This document shows positions 32,900 through 44,472 of a stretch of 64,000 bases of DNA, piece after piece (within the stretch, counting starts at the first letter, position 1; every line of letters begins with the position of its first letter). Position numbers and translations under genes: made by a program. Source of the DNA: Aspidapion aeneum (taxonomy: Eukaryota > Arthropoda > Insecta > Coleoptera > Brentidae). Below the pieces are notes generated by a model. The model saw nothing but the letters and a program-made list of their open reading frames with translations. It made no database searches and was not told the DNA's origin. The stretch is from contig OY755048.1 of assembly GCA_963576565.1 (NCBI GenBank), positions 7,832,136-7,896,135 of the forward strand, in the 5' to 3' direction.

Positions 32900-33790
32900 G
32901 TTTTATCGTAGTTCCTAGCAGCCTTTCAAAGCTCAGCTCTCTAGCGTTTCTGAAAGTGCACAATGTTACTTTTAATAACTTTACATGTATAGGGGAGGGA
33001 AATAAATTAAAATTGTCGTGTTTTTAAATTTTGTCCTATAGTTTTATCATAGTTCCTATCAGTCTTCTAATGCTCAGCTCTCTAGCGTTTCTGGAAGTGG
33101 GTAATGTTACTTTTACATAACTTTACATTTGTAGGGGAGGAGAGTAAATGAAAATATTGGACTTTTTAAATTTTTTCCCATGGTTTTATCATAATTTCTA
33201 TCAGCATTCCAATGCTCAGCTCTCTAGCGTTTCTGGAAGTGGGCAATGTTAGTTTTATATAAATTTACATTTATAGGAGAGGGAAGTAAATTAAAATGTT
33301 GGTATTTTTAATTTTTTTCATATAGTTTTATCATATTGTCTTTCAGTCTTAAATCTCTAGCGTTTCTGGAAGTGGGCAGTGTTACTTTTACATAACTTTA
33401 CATTTATAGGGGAAGGAAGTAAATTATAATTTTGGGGTGTTTTTTTTTCTATAACTGTATCATAGTTACTATCGGTCTTCCAAAGCTCAGCTCTCTAGCA
33501 TGTCTGGAAGTAGGCAATGTTACTTTTACTTAACTTTACATTTATAGGGGAGGGAAGTAAATTAGAATTTTGGGGTGTTTTAATTTTTCCCTATAGTTTT
33601 ATCATAGTTCCTATCAGACTGCCAAAGCTCAACTCTCTAGCATTTCTGGAAGTGGGCGATGCTACTTTTACATAACTTTAAATGTATAGGGGAGGGGAGT
33701 AAATTAAAATTTTGGGGTTTTTTGAGTTTTTCCAGGGGTTTGGTCATAATTTCTATCAGTCTGCCAAATTTCAGGTTTGTAGCATGTCTG
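32900..33790 (+). repeat. minisatellite, seven units of about 140 bp
   Basis: Each unit contains GCTCAGCTCTCTAGCGTTTC, TGGAAGTGGGCAATGTTAC, AACTTTACATTTATAGGGGA and TATAGTTTTATCATAGTTCC. Unit marks lie near 32937, 33077, 33219, 33353, 33494, 33634 and 33776. The last unit joins a tail with (GAGT)n at about 33822-33838. The same family lies inverted at 53215-54085. Confidence 0.85.
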
Positions 33791-34065
33791 GAAGTACAGT
33801 AGAATATTGATGATCTATACATGAGTGAGTGAGTGAGTGGCAATTTCGACGTTTTTTGAAATTTCGTAACTACTTTATGGAATTCCATGAAACTTGGAGG
33901 GGTTGTTAACTCCATGGAGATCTACGACTGTGCAAAGTTTGAGATTCGCAGCTCATTCCGAAGTAGATTTTTAGGTAGGTCAAATATCGGCTGAAATGTT
34001 TCAAGAAAAGATGGTTACGGCGCGCGAACTTGGCGAGGCACTGCCGTGCCCTCAGATACAAAATT
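33791..34065 (+). repeat. tail of the minisatellite element with (GAGT)n
   Basis: It contains a GAGTGAGTGAGTGAGTGG run, the phrase CAATTTCGACGTTTTTTGAA, a GAAACTTGGAGGGG block and ACTGTGCAAAGTTTGAGATT. The last two recur in inverse at 53395-53500 beside the other minisatellite, so tail and minisatellite form one element family. Confidence 0.6.
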
Positions 34066-34069
34066 TTTT

Positions 34070-34300
34070 TAGGTTCAGGCCAGGTCTGAGGATTAATTGA
34101 AAATATTTGTTTTGAAATCTACATACCTATAAAAAGATACAAATATCGAGTATGTCAAAACAAATAGCTTATTTGTAAAATTTAAAAAAATACCCATCAG
34201 CACCCTTTCCCCCTACTCCAGGATGCCCGCCTCCACTTGGAATGGCGGTCCTGACTCTTAAGGTCTAGGGAATATTTGTGCAAAGTTTGTTGCTTTTATC
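34070..34300 (+). repeat. interspersed repeat, mate of 30060-30310
   Basis: Shares ordered phrases with 30060-30310 in opposite orientation (CAGGTCTGAGGATTA..., CTACATACC, CTCCACTTGGAATGGCGG). Confidence 0.5.
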
Positions 34301-34537
34301 ACAAAATGTCACTTTTCTTTGAAATAGGGCTTAAGCTTAAAGACTATTATAAGCATTTCAAAAGACGACGCGACGACTTCTGGTGCTACTTTAGTTTCCT
34401 AAGAAAGTCATAATACATGGTTTTCTTTCGTGTTTCTTGCAATTCTGTAGCGGTTCTGTCGAATTCTTAGGAAAAGTTGACGGATTCAAGAGGCACATAT
34501 TTCCATAAATATATAAAAAAAATCACATTTCACTTAC

Positions 34538-34837
34538 GATTTCATTGGTAACGAGTAAACTGCCTCCTTTAACATGGTCAAAAACTTCTTGCGCGCATCT
34601 CAACTGATTTCTGGAGTCGTTAATGAGCTGCTTCAAACTTTCCTCATCACTGTTGGAATCCTCGGCGTTCTGAGCTTTAATAGTGCTTTTTCTTTTGAAT
34701 TTTGGTGACATATCTGATAAAGCGGACCAATCAGATTGACTGTCAAGAAAGTTTCGATAGTCCTCACCAAAGTTTAAAAGTCTTCTTGCTGCGTCTGAGT
34801 CGTGAGATTCGCTATAGGGTTCTGACAAATAGTTTTC
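34538..34837 (-). CDS. exon 7 (100 codons)
   Basis: The acceptor TGTTTTTTTAG and donor GTAAGT enclose exactly 300 bp, phase 0 on both sides. It encodes ENYLSEPYSESHDSDAARRL, then DYRNFLDSQSDWSALSDMSP, a basic linker, then a SNSDEESLKQLINDSRNQLR helix. The acidic stretch followed by a heptad-like helix is what I read as the conserved klarsicht interior. It follows the WDNYQ end of exon 6. Confidence 0.8.
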
Positions 34838-36775
34838 CTAAAAAAACACATAGACTTTTTAAAAACACGGTTTTATCTTATAGACAGAATGGAAACTTTT
34901 GAAAATGAAAGATCATCTATCGTAGCCAATTGGAAAATAAAATTAGACTCGATCCGAGTTATTGGGGTGAAATGCGGTGAGTTTTTATGGGTGGATAATG
35001 ATTTTTTACGGTTTTGAACGAAACTAAATCTCCTGTTGAAAAAAAATTAATACATATCTACAAGTTATAGATAATATAAAAGTTTACAACTTTTGTATTA
35101 ATAACCTAGAATTCCCCGTGAAAAATCGAAAAATCCGTTTTTTTTCAAACAAATCTATTCGTGTCTTTAACACAGTGTCCACAGCATTTCTCAAAAAAAA
35201 ATCCCCTACTTTCCCTGACCAACTTATGGAAATATCCCTGACCATTATCAAAACAAAGCCTACTTCAACCCATTGAAGCTGATCTGACCACACCTTTTTG
35301 TATACGTAGTTTATTATATTTTTATTTATTTTGGAGAACAATACAAACATAAAATAACGCTACACGTACATTACATCAGGTATTATTTAGGTAATATTGT
35401 TAAAACATGCAAAAGGTAACATTACTAATATTGCGTTATCAACGACTTACATTTACATTTAAAAAAAAAAGAAAAGGAACTTTCGTTTTCAAGAAGATTA
35501 AGAAAAATTAAATAAATACATTTTGTCCATTCAACTGTTAGTTAATATTTCATAATTTTTTTAACCCGCCCACTAAATTGAGGGAAATTTTCATGCTCTA
35601 GCCACAGTTTGTTAAGCATGCACTTTTTGATAACCATCTATAACTAATCTTTGTGGCCAAAGCCATTGATTATTATAAAGCATGTCAATGTTATCGCCCG
35701 GGCAATCTCATTTAGTTCCATATTCGAATAAAAACAAAAAAAATATTTTTGCTGTCGAGGTTTACTTCATAGAGCGTCTACGTATGTTTATGTGCTGGTT
35801 GAGTAGCAATCAGAGCTCTCAACAGATAACCGGCAAAATAATATGAAAAATATGAAATCTTTTAATAAAAATATGAAATTACGAAAAAAAATATGAAGGA
35901 AATATGAATAAAAATATTTTTTTGTTGTATATTTACTAACCAAAAATGTATTTTTTAAATTTATTAAAAGAAATGTATTAACAGTTTCAAAAAGTTGAAT
36001 TAAGCCTGAATGGGGTATCACCAAACGAAAATAAGGCACATATTTTAAGAGAACATTTTCTGTGGATTTCACCTCACCTCTTTTTTCATCCAAACTTATT
36101 TTTAAAAAAGAATGATGCTACCAAGTTTTCACCGGTATAGTTTTTAAAATAAGTCATTGTTATAAATTTCGGATTATGCAAGAACAATAAAATTTAAAAA
36201 AAAATATATATAATAATAATAATAATATAAGGATGCCAAAAATCAAATTTTATGTAAAAATTGTGACAATGGGATTTTCTGCCGCAAAAAAGTTGCTATA
36301 AAAATGTTTTTACAAAATTAGGGTATTTTAAAAAATATTCCGTATAATAAAAACTATAAGGTACAAAAAATCTAATAACACCATTTTTAAGAGCTCAAAA
36401 AAAAGAACAGAGTATGTTAAAATCAGCAGATCTTTATTAATCAGCGAATATAAAAATAGGACATGCTGTACATTGAGGAAGGAAACAGGCTTAAGTATAC
36501 TTTAAATGTAAAAGAAAATTTTTAATTTATGTTTGCTTCAACAGTAGTCACTACTGGAGTCAACATTAGCCACCTCAGTTGATCTTCATTGCAGAAAATA
36601 TGAAGAATTTTTTTTTAAATATGAAGTTTTATAAAGCCTGCAAAACATGAATATTTTCATAAAATATGAAGGTGCTGAGAGCCCTGAGCAATGAGCAGGA
36701 CTGTTATTTTAGAAAAATGTCTTAAAATATTTTAATGGGTATGTGAAGGTTTAGATTAAAAAAAGTAGGGCTTAC
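34838..36775. other. intron, no recognised element
   Basis: AT-rich. Around 35830-36670 the phrases AAAATATGAA and AATATGAAA recur many times, a loose low-complexity repeat. The 101-codon minus-strand frame at 35788-36093 lies in it and shows no domain. Confidence 0.4.
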
Positions 36776-36908
36776 CTGATAGTTATCCCAAGCCTCAGAC
36801 AATGAACTGGATTCCGTTGCATTTAAACTACTTTTTCCTGGGCTATCGTCTCTAATTTCATTTAAGTGCAGATGCCTTTGCCTTATGGAGTTTTTGTAGT
36901 GTGCTGGT
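36776..36908 (-). CDS. exon 6 (45 codons)
   Basis: The acceptor TTCTATTTTTTAG is followed by one base that completes the arginine codon from exon 5. Then PAHYKNSIRQRHLHLNEIRD and SSLSEAWDNYQ follow, ending at CAG/GTAAGC in phase 0. Short, basic then Ser-rich. Confidence 0.8.
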
Positions 36909-37390
36909 CTAAAAAATAGAAACAATTTTTAATGTAGATGCTACTAGGACAATTCCAAACCAGGATTGATATAAAAAATTTTTAAAAAAAGTTTCCTGTG
37001 CTGAGACTCGGCTTTGTACAACAACCTCCGCCTCCCAATTGGGCCACCGGAAACATGATTATATATATATTTTTTAAAAACTTTAATCGGTCCGTATGGT
37101 GTCTAGAGAATAGCACCAAGATAACCCCTAGGCCTGTCGTAAGAGGCGACTAAAGGGGCCTCGACCTATGGGTAAATGGGTAGTCTGGTAACGGACGAGC
37201 TTGAATCAGTATGTTAACAAAAAATAAATAAAACTGGTAACCTTTGGGATCACACCAGATAACATCTATGGTAAAGGGGGTGCCCAAGTAACATTTCTTT
37301 ATTTATAGCAGAAGCTAAAAGGTTGCCAGCGCCTTTCCTTAAAACCATTTGTTTCAATAAACGTGGAATTTCGTACCCGTGAATTTAAAA
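36909..37390. other. intron, no recognised element
   Basis: No coding or RNA signal. Confidence 0.35.
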
Positions 37391-37608
37391 ATCAAACAAG
37401 TTTCGTGGCTAATCGGGCAAAAAGGAGTTTTTTGTTTCCCTTATATTTATCCGTGGGTAGCCTGAAAGCTTAACCTCACGGGGGTCCAAGATCGGTGTCC
37501 ATTAGATCTTGGACCCCCGTGAGGTTAAGCTTTCAGGCTACCCACGGAAAAATATAAGGGAAACAAAAAACTCCTTTTTGCCCGATTAGCCACGAAACTT
37601 GTTTGATT
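37391..37608. repeat. foldback, near-perfect arms of about 103 bp
   Basis: The left arm (ATCAAACAAGTTTCGTGGCT to GGGGGTCCAAGATC) and right arm are almost exact reverse complements with only about 12 bp between. It belongs to the family at 5953-6581 but lacks that copy's inner arms. Confidence 0.9.
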
Positions 37609-38750
37609 AGTTTCAATGTTTGGTCGCTAGCACGTTCCCATTACCTTTATATACCCCTTAGACCTCCTAAATGGGACTCCCTAATTGGTAGTGGCAACCT
37701 ATGTATTAAACTCACTATAAAACCATAAGAAATAAACTCCAGCTTCCACCAGTATAAATCCTTTTAGAGCCTCAAGCTATTATGCCAGGTTCTAAAAGCA
37801 ACTCAGAAACGTCCTCTATCCTATTATAAAACTAGATTTGATAATTTGGTATCCTGGCAATTCTGTTGAATACCAGCTATGGCGATATTTTAGATTCACA
37901 ATGGCTATATAAAATAATTTAGGTCACAAATTTGCCAAAAATGTCAGAGTCCCAAAATTATTTTATCACATAAAAATATACCTAATTTGTCGTTTTGTTG
38001 ATGATCAAATTGCCTGCCAGATTTATTTTTCTGATAAAATCGTATCTGAAAAGCTCTCAAAACAAGCGCGCCAGCTCAAGAATGCTTTTTAATAGTTTTT
38101 TGATAACAAAATAACAAATATTTAAAATAAAGAAAAAATCACTATCACACACACACACTATTCACCATTAAAAAAGTCTGTTTGGTTTACATAACTCAAA
38201 ATTAAAGTAAAATTATTGTTAAAAAACACTGCTAAAACGACTAGATAAATATTTTCTCATATATATTTTTTAAATAAATTTATATACGCCATTATGGTTT
38301 TATAGTGGTCACTTGGTTTTATTTGTTACTGTATCGCAACAAGGATTTTTGAGTGCCCCTAGGAAACCAACAAAAAAGAACAAAGTAAACATAGTCAACA
38401 TAATCTCACTTAAATTATTTGTATCTGTTTTTAAAGTGTTTAAAAGCGTATCATTCAAGACTTTTAAATGTTTTTTATCGAGCAAATTTCGACACAATCG
38501 AGAGGGCCAGTGCAATGATATTCGTTGTGCGTGCAGGTTGGAGGGCAACCTCTTATATTGGCAGTCTAAACAGGCCTTATCTAGGCCTGGGTGTCCTACC
38601 CAGGAGGACGGAAACTCAACAATTATTAATTATTGGGCTTTAAATACTCAATCTTGCAATAGGTAGGACCAATCTGCACCTAGGTATATCTATTATTTTT
38701 ACAAGAAATACCTAAAAAAAAATAAAACACGAAAGTTTTTACTTACTTCT
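37609..38750. other. intron, nothing recognised
   Basis: AT-rich, with a short ACACACAC run near 38147-38158. The frames around 38309-38666 have no motif. Confidence 0.35.
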
Positions 38751-39145
38751 GTTAGAACCCTTAAGGAAACAAAGTTTTATATGGCTGCCTATTTAAATAA
38801 TATTTAATATACAGCTATGGGTAACTATAAATACAAAAGAATTAAGTTTACCTTTAAGCCTTCCTATAAAAATCTTTTAAAAATGCCTAAAAGTAATGGC
38901 AAAAACCAAAAGTCTAAAGTTTATATTTACCACTCTTAAAAACCTTAAGGAAACTAGGTTCTATATGGCCGCCTATCTAATCATATTTACTTTTAAACTA
39001 CTGGTAAGTATAAAAACAAAAGGATATAAGATAACCTTTTAGCTCTATTATAAAACACTTTTGTGATGACCTAAAGTAATGAAAAAAATGAAATGACTAA
39101 AGTTTATATTTATTTCTTTTTAAAAACTTTAGGTAAAATGGTTTT
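38751..39145. repeat. diverged tandem repeat, about 185-bp period
   Basis: The phrases CCTTAAGGAAAC.A.GTT.TATATGG, CCGCCTAT, CTATAAATACAAAAG and AGTCTAAAGTTTATATTTA recur near 38755, 38940 and 39120. Confidence 0.5.
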
Positions 39146-39411
39146 ATAAGACCATCTTTATAAATCAGAAATCAATAAAACCAAAAGGAATCGAAAAGGT
39201 TGTATAACACCCCTTTAGGTAATTGGCAATATAAATTACCTTTATGTAGCCAAATTGATCCTAAAACCCATAACAGCACCCTCTAAATAACCTAGGAACC
39301 AAATTAATACAACCTTGAGTGGTAATAATGTTACTTGGGTGGGTTAATCTGGTGATTCTCTGAATGGATTCGGTGATCTGGTCATTCAGGAAATCACCAC
39401 ATGACAGGGTA

Positions 39412-41057
39412 TATATATATTTATCGGTTTCACAACGTTCTACGTCTTCCGATACCCAATCTCCACTCGTTTCTGTTTGCCCATAATTCATCATCTAGGC
39501 CTCTTATTCTTATTTCACTGTCTATTCCTTCTCTCCAGCTTCTCCTTGGCCGTCCTCGTTTTCTTCGGCCAGTTGGTTTCCATTGTAGTATTTGTTTAGG
39601 TAGTCTTTCATCATTCATTCTTTGTACATGTCCGTACCACACCAGTTGTTTTCTTCTTATATCATCCACTAAAGTACGTTCACCCACTGTCATAATTTCT
39701 CTTATTCTTTGATTTGTAACTCTTTCTCTTTTTGATTTCCCTGCTGCTCTTCTCCAATAGTCCATCTCCGTAGCGGAAAGCATTTTTTCTGTTCTATCCT
39801 TGATTGGCCATACTTCTGAGCCGTATGTAATAATACTTTTTATAATGGTGTTATATATAAGCTTTTTGTTATGTTTTGATATACTTTGGTCCCAAATTAT
39901 TCCATTTAATAAAGTTATTGCTTTTCTTCCTTGTACGTTTCGATCTTTTATAGCTTTGTCTAGTGTTCCGTCAGCTGTAATTTTTAGACCTAAGTATTTA
40001 TACTCATCACAGGAGTGAATTCGCTGCCCGGTATTTAAGATTAGATCCTGTTTCATTCCACCGATACACATATACTCTGTCTTATTGAGATTAACCTCTA
40101 GTCCCCACTTATTGTACTCTTCTATTAGTTTTCGTGTCATATATTCGAGGTCGTCATAATCCTGAACCACTACTATCTGATCATCGGCGAAACATAAAGT
40201 ATACAAGGTGGTTTCGTCCAACGGAATTCCCATGTTTTGGCATTTTCTCTTCCATACTTTAAGGACTTGTTCCAAGTATATCTTGAAGAGCGTAGGCGAG
40301 ATACAGCAACCTTGTTTAAGACCTTTATTTACTTGAAAGCCTTTGGTTAGTTTTGCTTTTATTTTAACTTTTGCCTTACTATTGCGGTATAACTCTTGGA
40401 TGGCCTTAATTAGTTGTACGCTTATGTTTGTGTTTTCCAACGCTTTCCAAAGCAGATTTAGTGGTATACTATCATATGCCTTCTGCAGATCCACGTAAAG
40501 CAGATGCAGCTCTTGACCGTATGCCATTTTCTTTTCAATAACTTGGGTTATACAAAAGAGGTGATCTGAAGTCGATCTACCCGCCCTGAAACCAGCTTGT
40601 TCTTTTGCCTCCATGTCTTTATATTCGCTCTCTACTTTATTTCTTATTATTTTACCGTATATTCTGCTTAGCGTACTAGTCACAGATATACCTCTATAAT
40701 TGTCACATATATCTTTCCTTCCTTTTTTGTGTATTGTGGATATATATGACGTTTTCCACTCAGTTGGGACTACAGTTCCATTTAAATATTTTTGGAAAAG
40801 ATTCCGTAATCTCCAAAACAGTTCTTCAGTGCCATATTTAATAAATTCGGCTGGGATATTTCCGGGTCCGGCAGATTTACCGCTTTTTAAGGTTGTGCAC
40901 ACGTTTTTGACCTCAGAGATTGTGAGGGGTACTGGAGATCCCATCGTTCTAATTATATTGTCTCTTGCGTCTTCCTTGAATTCTGCTCTATCTTCAGTTA
41001 AAAGTTTTTTAAAATGCTCATCAGGGTATATGAAGTGCCTATTTGGAGCTAGCAGCT
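39412..41057 (-). mobile_element. RTE-like LINE copy 2, the most intact copy
   Basis: This minus-strand element is 5'-truncated (the frame is open at its upstream end near 41057). It runs through the whole reverse transcriptase to a stop at 39430 and ends GAAACCGATAAATA with a short TA tail. It lies in the intron between exons 5 and 6, in the same orientation as the gene. Confidence 0.85.
39430..40944 (-). CDS. LINE reverse transcriptase, RTE-like clade
   Basis: 504 codons, uninterrupted. The first ATG-like start is internal, and the frame extends back to about 41050. Finger and palm motifs occur in order: KSGKSAGPGNIPAEFIKYG near residue 15, NYRGISVTSTLSRIYGKII, EQAGFRAGRSTSDHLFCITQ, DLQKAYDSI (first catalytic Asp), GLKQGCCISPTLFKIYLEQV and LCFADDQIVVVQDYDD (the catalytic Asp pair in FADD). 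A thumb with YKYLGLKITADGTLDKA follows, then a C-terminal domain with LVWYGHVQRMNDERLPKQIL and a basic GRRKRGRPRRSW block. The endonuclease domain is missing, so it is not autonomous. Confidence 0.85.
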   Translation of the reverse strand: MGSPVPLTISEVKNVCTTLKSGKSAGPGNIPAEFIKYGTEELFWRLRNLFQKYLNGTVVPTEWKTSYISTIHKKGRKDICDNYRGISVTSTLSRIYGKIIRNKVESEYKDMEAKEQAGFRAGRSTSDHLFCITQVIEKKMAYGQELHLLYVDLQKAYDSIPLNLLWKALENTNISVQLIKAIQELYRNSKAKVKIKAKLTKGFQVNKGLKQGCCISPTLFKIYLEQVLKVWKRKCQNMGIPLDETTLYTLCFADDQIVVVQDYDDLEYMTRKLIEEYNKWGLEVNLNKTEYMCIGGMKQDLILNTGQRIHSCDEYKYLGLKITADGTLDKAIKDRNVQGRKAITLLNGIIWDQSISKHNKKLIYNTIIKSIITYGSEVWPIKDRTEKMLSATEMDYWRRAAGKSKRERVTNQRIREIMTVGERTLVDDIRRKQLVWYGHVQRMNDERLPKQILQWKPTGRRKRGRPRRSWREGIDSEIRIRGLDDELWANRNEWRLGIGRRRTL

Positions 41058-41398
41058 AGTGCGGGCGCATTGTGGCACACTGTACCCTGTTGCTTATGTC
41101 AAAAGGTTTATGGCCCACCAGTGGTCTAAGGCGACAACCATGGTATTATGTGGTATATCATGATGACTAAGTTTCTGGGCTAAAATATAATTTCAAGTCT
41201 ACTGGGTTCTATTTACTAGATAGTATTTAAATTATTATCTGACTCGAACACAGTAGGTACGTGGTGCACAATGGGCCCAGAAAAGCGTGCCGAGGTGCCA
41301 GGTTAGATTCTTTAAGGGTGCTAACCGCCACTACCGTACATTCATACATTCAAAATTATAATCAGTGCCCCACTATGGGAACGCTAGTTCTTAAGTGC
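41058..41398. other. intron, nothing recognised
   Basis: Spacer between the LINE and the next inverted-repeat element. Confidence 0.3.
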
Positions 41399-43344
41399 GG
41401 TTCAGACGCAGCCAGTAGTTTAGTCAAGTGGTCGAGTAGTTTAGTGACTTGACCCATGTGAACACATTCGCCTTAGTCGAGCCCACTGGAAGTCAAGTAC
41501 ACGGTCGAGGTTTGGAATTCTATTCTATTTTTCTGATCGAGTAGCAGCCCCCACCACACAGAAAAGCCGATTAGCGCGCTGACTAGACACGTCTGGACAG
41601 CCCGGCAGCATATTCATATCTATCACCTGGAATAGCGATTCGAACGAGCCCGAGCTCAGTTCTTATCCATCACATGTTATATTCATATCTATCACTTGGT
41701 ATCGCGCATCAAGCGAGCTCGAGCCCAGCTCTTATCCATCACATGTTATCAACGCGTCTTCATAACCAGCATGTGCAATCGCGATATTTTAGTACATTGA
41801 ATAATTTTTAAATACCTACTTAGATATCAAAAATGCAATTTATACAATTTTTGTGTGTCTATCATCACGCAAATATTGCCAAGCTAATTTTGATGAGGTG
41901 GTAAAAATATTACGAAACGAACCGAACAGAACCCAACCATTGTTCCGAACCGAACCGAACCGAACCCTAAACAGTGAATACAACTCTCCTCCGTTTCTTC
42001 TTCCGTTGACAAGTCCACTCTGAATGAACAATCATAACAATCATCAATGTGATGGTAACTATATGTTGAGGGTAAAAATAGGCTCATCTTTTTTTGCAAA
42101 ATAAGACAAAAGCACATGGCTCGCTACACAGCTGAAGGTGAACTAACACCTTATTTTCGCGATTGCGTGTGCTAGTTATGAAGGCGCGTTGCTTAACAAG
42201 TGATAGATAAGAGCCTAGGTCCGGCATAGGTTCGAGCTCACCCGATTCGCTATTCCAGGTGATAGATATGAACACACAACTGTATGAAGGACAAAGCGCA
42301 TTCCGCGTATTTGGACATGCGCACCAACAACCAGTGAGATCCTTGTCAATCGCCTAGAGAAAAAGGCGTGTTAATTTCGTTCTCCAACTATTTCAAATAT
42401 CTACACCTGAAAGTGCTCGATTTTTGTGTACTGAAGCATAGAACTAGAAACTTCAACCCTTCAGCTACGTGGTGACATCATTAGATCCATCAGGGGCCCC
42501 TTGGAAGTGGAGAATTTGGCTGCAAAAGTGGTGAGTGCATTTGTCTGATTACCGTTGTGTGCCACCAATATTTTTCCTATGGAATTTTTGATTATTTCGT
42601 AATTTCATATCAATATTTATGTTTGTTCGCGCTATCATCAATTAAAATTTATACAGTCCATTGCATTTAACGTTTTTCTAACCGTGGACTAACATAAAGT
42701 GGTGGCCCGGCACGAGTTTAGTTTAGTCGTTTTGGTTTAGTTGAAGAACGGTTGAAGGAAATAATTTAAACTTCATTGAAGATTTGGTTTGTGGTGAATA
42801 TTTTAATCCATACAATTAATATGGCAAAATGGGGAGAATACGCTACTTTAAAATTCGTTCAAGAATATGTTAAATATGAATGCCTGTGGATTGTTCGACA
42901 TTCTGAGGGCCAGAAAATATTCTTTTGGGTCTTCTAAAGCCAGTTCTTTTAAAAGACAGTTAGATGCTCCAAGGTCATTTTTTCTAAGAATCCAGCTTTT
43001 TCACCCATACTCGTTTAGGCTTTTGTATTATTTTTAAACATATGTCTGCTGTTTCATGAATCACAAGTTTTAAAATTAAACGAAGACGGACTTTTTTTTC
43101 ACTTGCACTTTTCGATTCATAGCACTATTTTCAATAGAAAATACACAATATTTATTTCGAGGTTATTTTCAGCTGCGAACGGCGACACTCGACTTTGACT
43201 TATTAACTCGTCTAAAGCACTGGCTTCATGTAGACGCTGTTTTTACTCGACTTGATTAAATAAACTACTGATTTACTTGACTTGTGTGAACAGAAGACAT
43301 ACTTGACTAAATTCCTTTACTAAACTACTGGCTGCGTCTGAACC
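41399..43344. mobile_element. 1.9-kb element with 25-bp terminal inverted repeats
   Basis: It begins GGTTCAGACGCAGCCAGTAG TTTAG and ends with the exact reverse complement. The symmetry extends outward a few bases with mismatches and inward through GTCAAGT- and GTCGAG-rich sequence. No transposase frame was found, so it is non-autonomous. A smaller inverted repeat lies inside (41605-42275). It sits in the intron between exons 5 and 6. Confidence 0.75.
41605..42275. repeat. inverted repeat nested in the 1.9-kb element
   Basis: CATATCTATCACCTGGAATA, GCGATTCG, GAGCTC and TTATCCATCAC on the left (itself duplicated once, 41610-41740) are mirrored at 42150-42275. The outer pair is TATTTCGCG / CGCGATT-type. 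The spacer has GAACC-rich repeats near 41920-41970. Confidence 0.65.
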
Positions 43345-43441
43345 GGCCTTTAGGATATTCACTTGACCAAGCCATTTAACAAATATTTTTTAGTTTTTTT
43401 TTAACTTAGACAGATTGATTAACCTATAACCAATTAATTAC

Positions 43442-43674
43442 CTAGTATCTTCCTCACTGTCAGCGCCACTAGTAGTCGAAGCATCGCACCAAACTTGAGG
43501 GTACTGATTGTATGTTGAACAATTATGAACGGCTGAGGGATCGCTTGCCGAATGCCGTTCTGTAACTGCTTTATTTAGACTATAGCCTGAGAAGGAGCCA
43601 GATTTGATTAAAACACTTCTGTGATGCCTTGTGCTACCTGGGCTTGGGAGGAGATGTGTGTCCGATTTTCCAAA
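43442..43674 (-). CDS. exon 5 (77 codons)
   Basis: The acceptor TCTCTTTTATAG and donor CTAG/GTAATT enclose a frame entered in phase 0 from exon 4 and left in phase 2. It encodes FGKSDTHLLPSPGSTRHHRS, then VLIKSGSFSGYSLNKA, and ends VWCDASTTSGADSEEDT. Ser-rich, with an acidic patch at the end. A MITE begins 42 bp upstream of the acceptor. Confidence 0.8.
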
Positions 43675-43715
43675 CTATAAAAGAGATTGCTTAGGTATAG
43701 GGACTAAGATAAATA

Positions 43716-44057
43716 TCCAGTGGAAAAACGATGAGATTCCATTTTTTTCCGAAAATTAAGGATTGCAATACATTTTAAAAAAATTGTTCTGCAAGAATAT
43801 AGTAAAAACAATCTCAAAACCGGCTTTATTTAAAAAAAAATCAAAGATTCATAAACCGTCATTCAAACTTCAATATTTTAGCTGTGTCGTGACGCGACCA
43901 TAAAAAAAAAATCAGCCCCGGATGTGATGTCAACAAAGTGGAGAATCGTGGACCGTCCGTTTTGATAGCCCTTACAGGGGATAAACAATGAGATTCCACT
44001 AGAAGCTACGGCTAAAAATAGGCACTGTGGAAAAATTCTCATCGTTTTTCCACTGGA
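43716..44057. mobile_element. MITE-like inverted repeat beside exon 5
   Basis: Left end TCCAGTGGAAAAACGATGAG, right end the near reverse complement (TCTCATCGTTTTTCCACTGG A). An inner copy of ATGAGATTCCACT occurs near 43988. Non-coding, about 340 bp. Confidence 0.7.
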
Positions 44058-44460
44058 CCCTTTATATGTAGTGCAAGGCCCAAGCTTTTGGTTAAGCACA
44101 TTACTGTAGATAATAATAGCCTTTGATAAATCCACAGTACAATAAAAACAATCGTTTTGTTTACCTACGTTACACAAACGGTTGGTTTGGATGCATTAAG
44201 GTACAATTTTATTATTTCTTTACCAATTTTTTCAGTTGATACCTTTATGTGCACGGCAAAGATGCGTTCCGGTAGCGTACAAAAAAATTTGGCGGGGGTC
44301 TGAAAAATCGCCTAATCTTAAAATCATGCGCCATCTTGGATTTTATAGAACTGTCAAGCTTTAGCTTCCGATAGAGGCCAATATCACGAAAATCTAAGGA
44401 TAAAAAAACTACACGCGAAAAAAATTTACGTTTTTTTTGGCTCACCTTAAATTAAGCAAC
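44058..44460. other. intron, nothing recognised
   Basis: No coding or RNA signal. Confidence 0.3.
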
Positions 44461-44472
44461 ATGAAACTTACC
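44461..44472. repeat. 12-bp direct repeat, distal copy
   Basis: ATGAAACTTACC, identical to 45641-45652. On the minus strand it reads GGTAAGTTTCAT, that is, a second copy of the exon-4 splice donor lying beyond the tRNA insertion. Confidence 0.85.

Noticed and set aside
33822..33838. Possible CRISPR-like or regulatory repeat (GAGT)n
   Set aside because: A simple tetranucleotide tract in an insect transposable element; no spacer/repeat organisation.
39401..41059. Three plus-strand frames of 72-119 codons
   Set aside because: All are antisense shadows of the 504-codon LINE reverse transcriptase.
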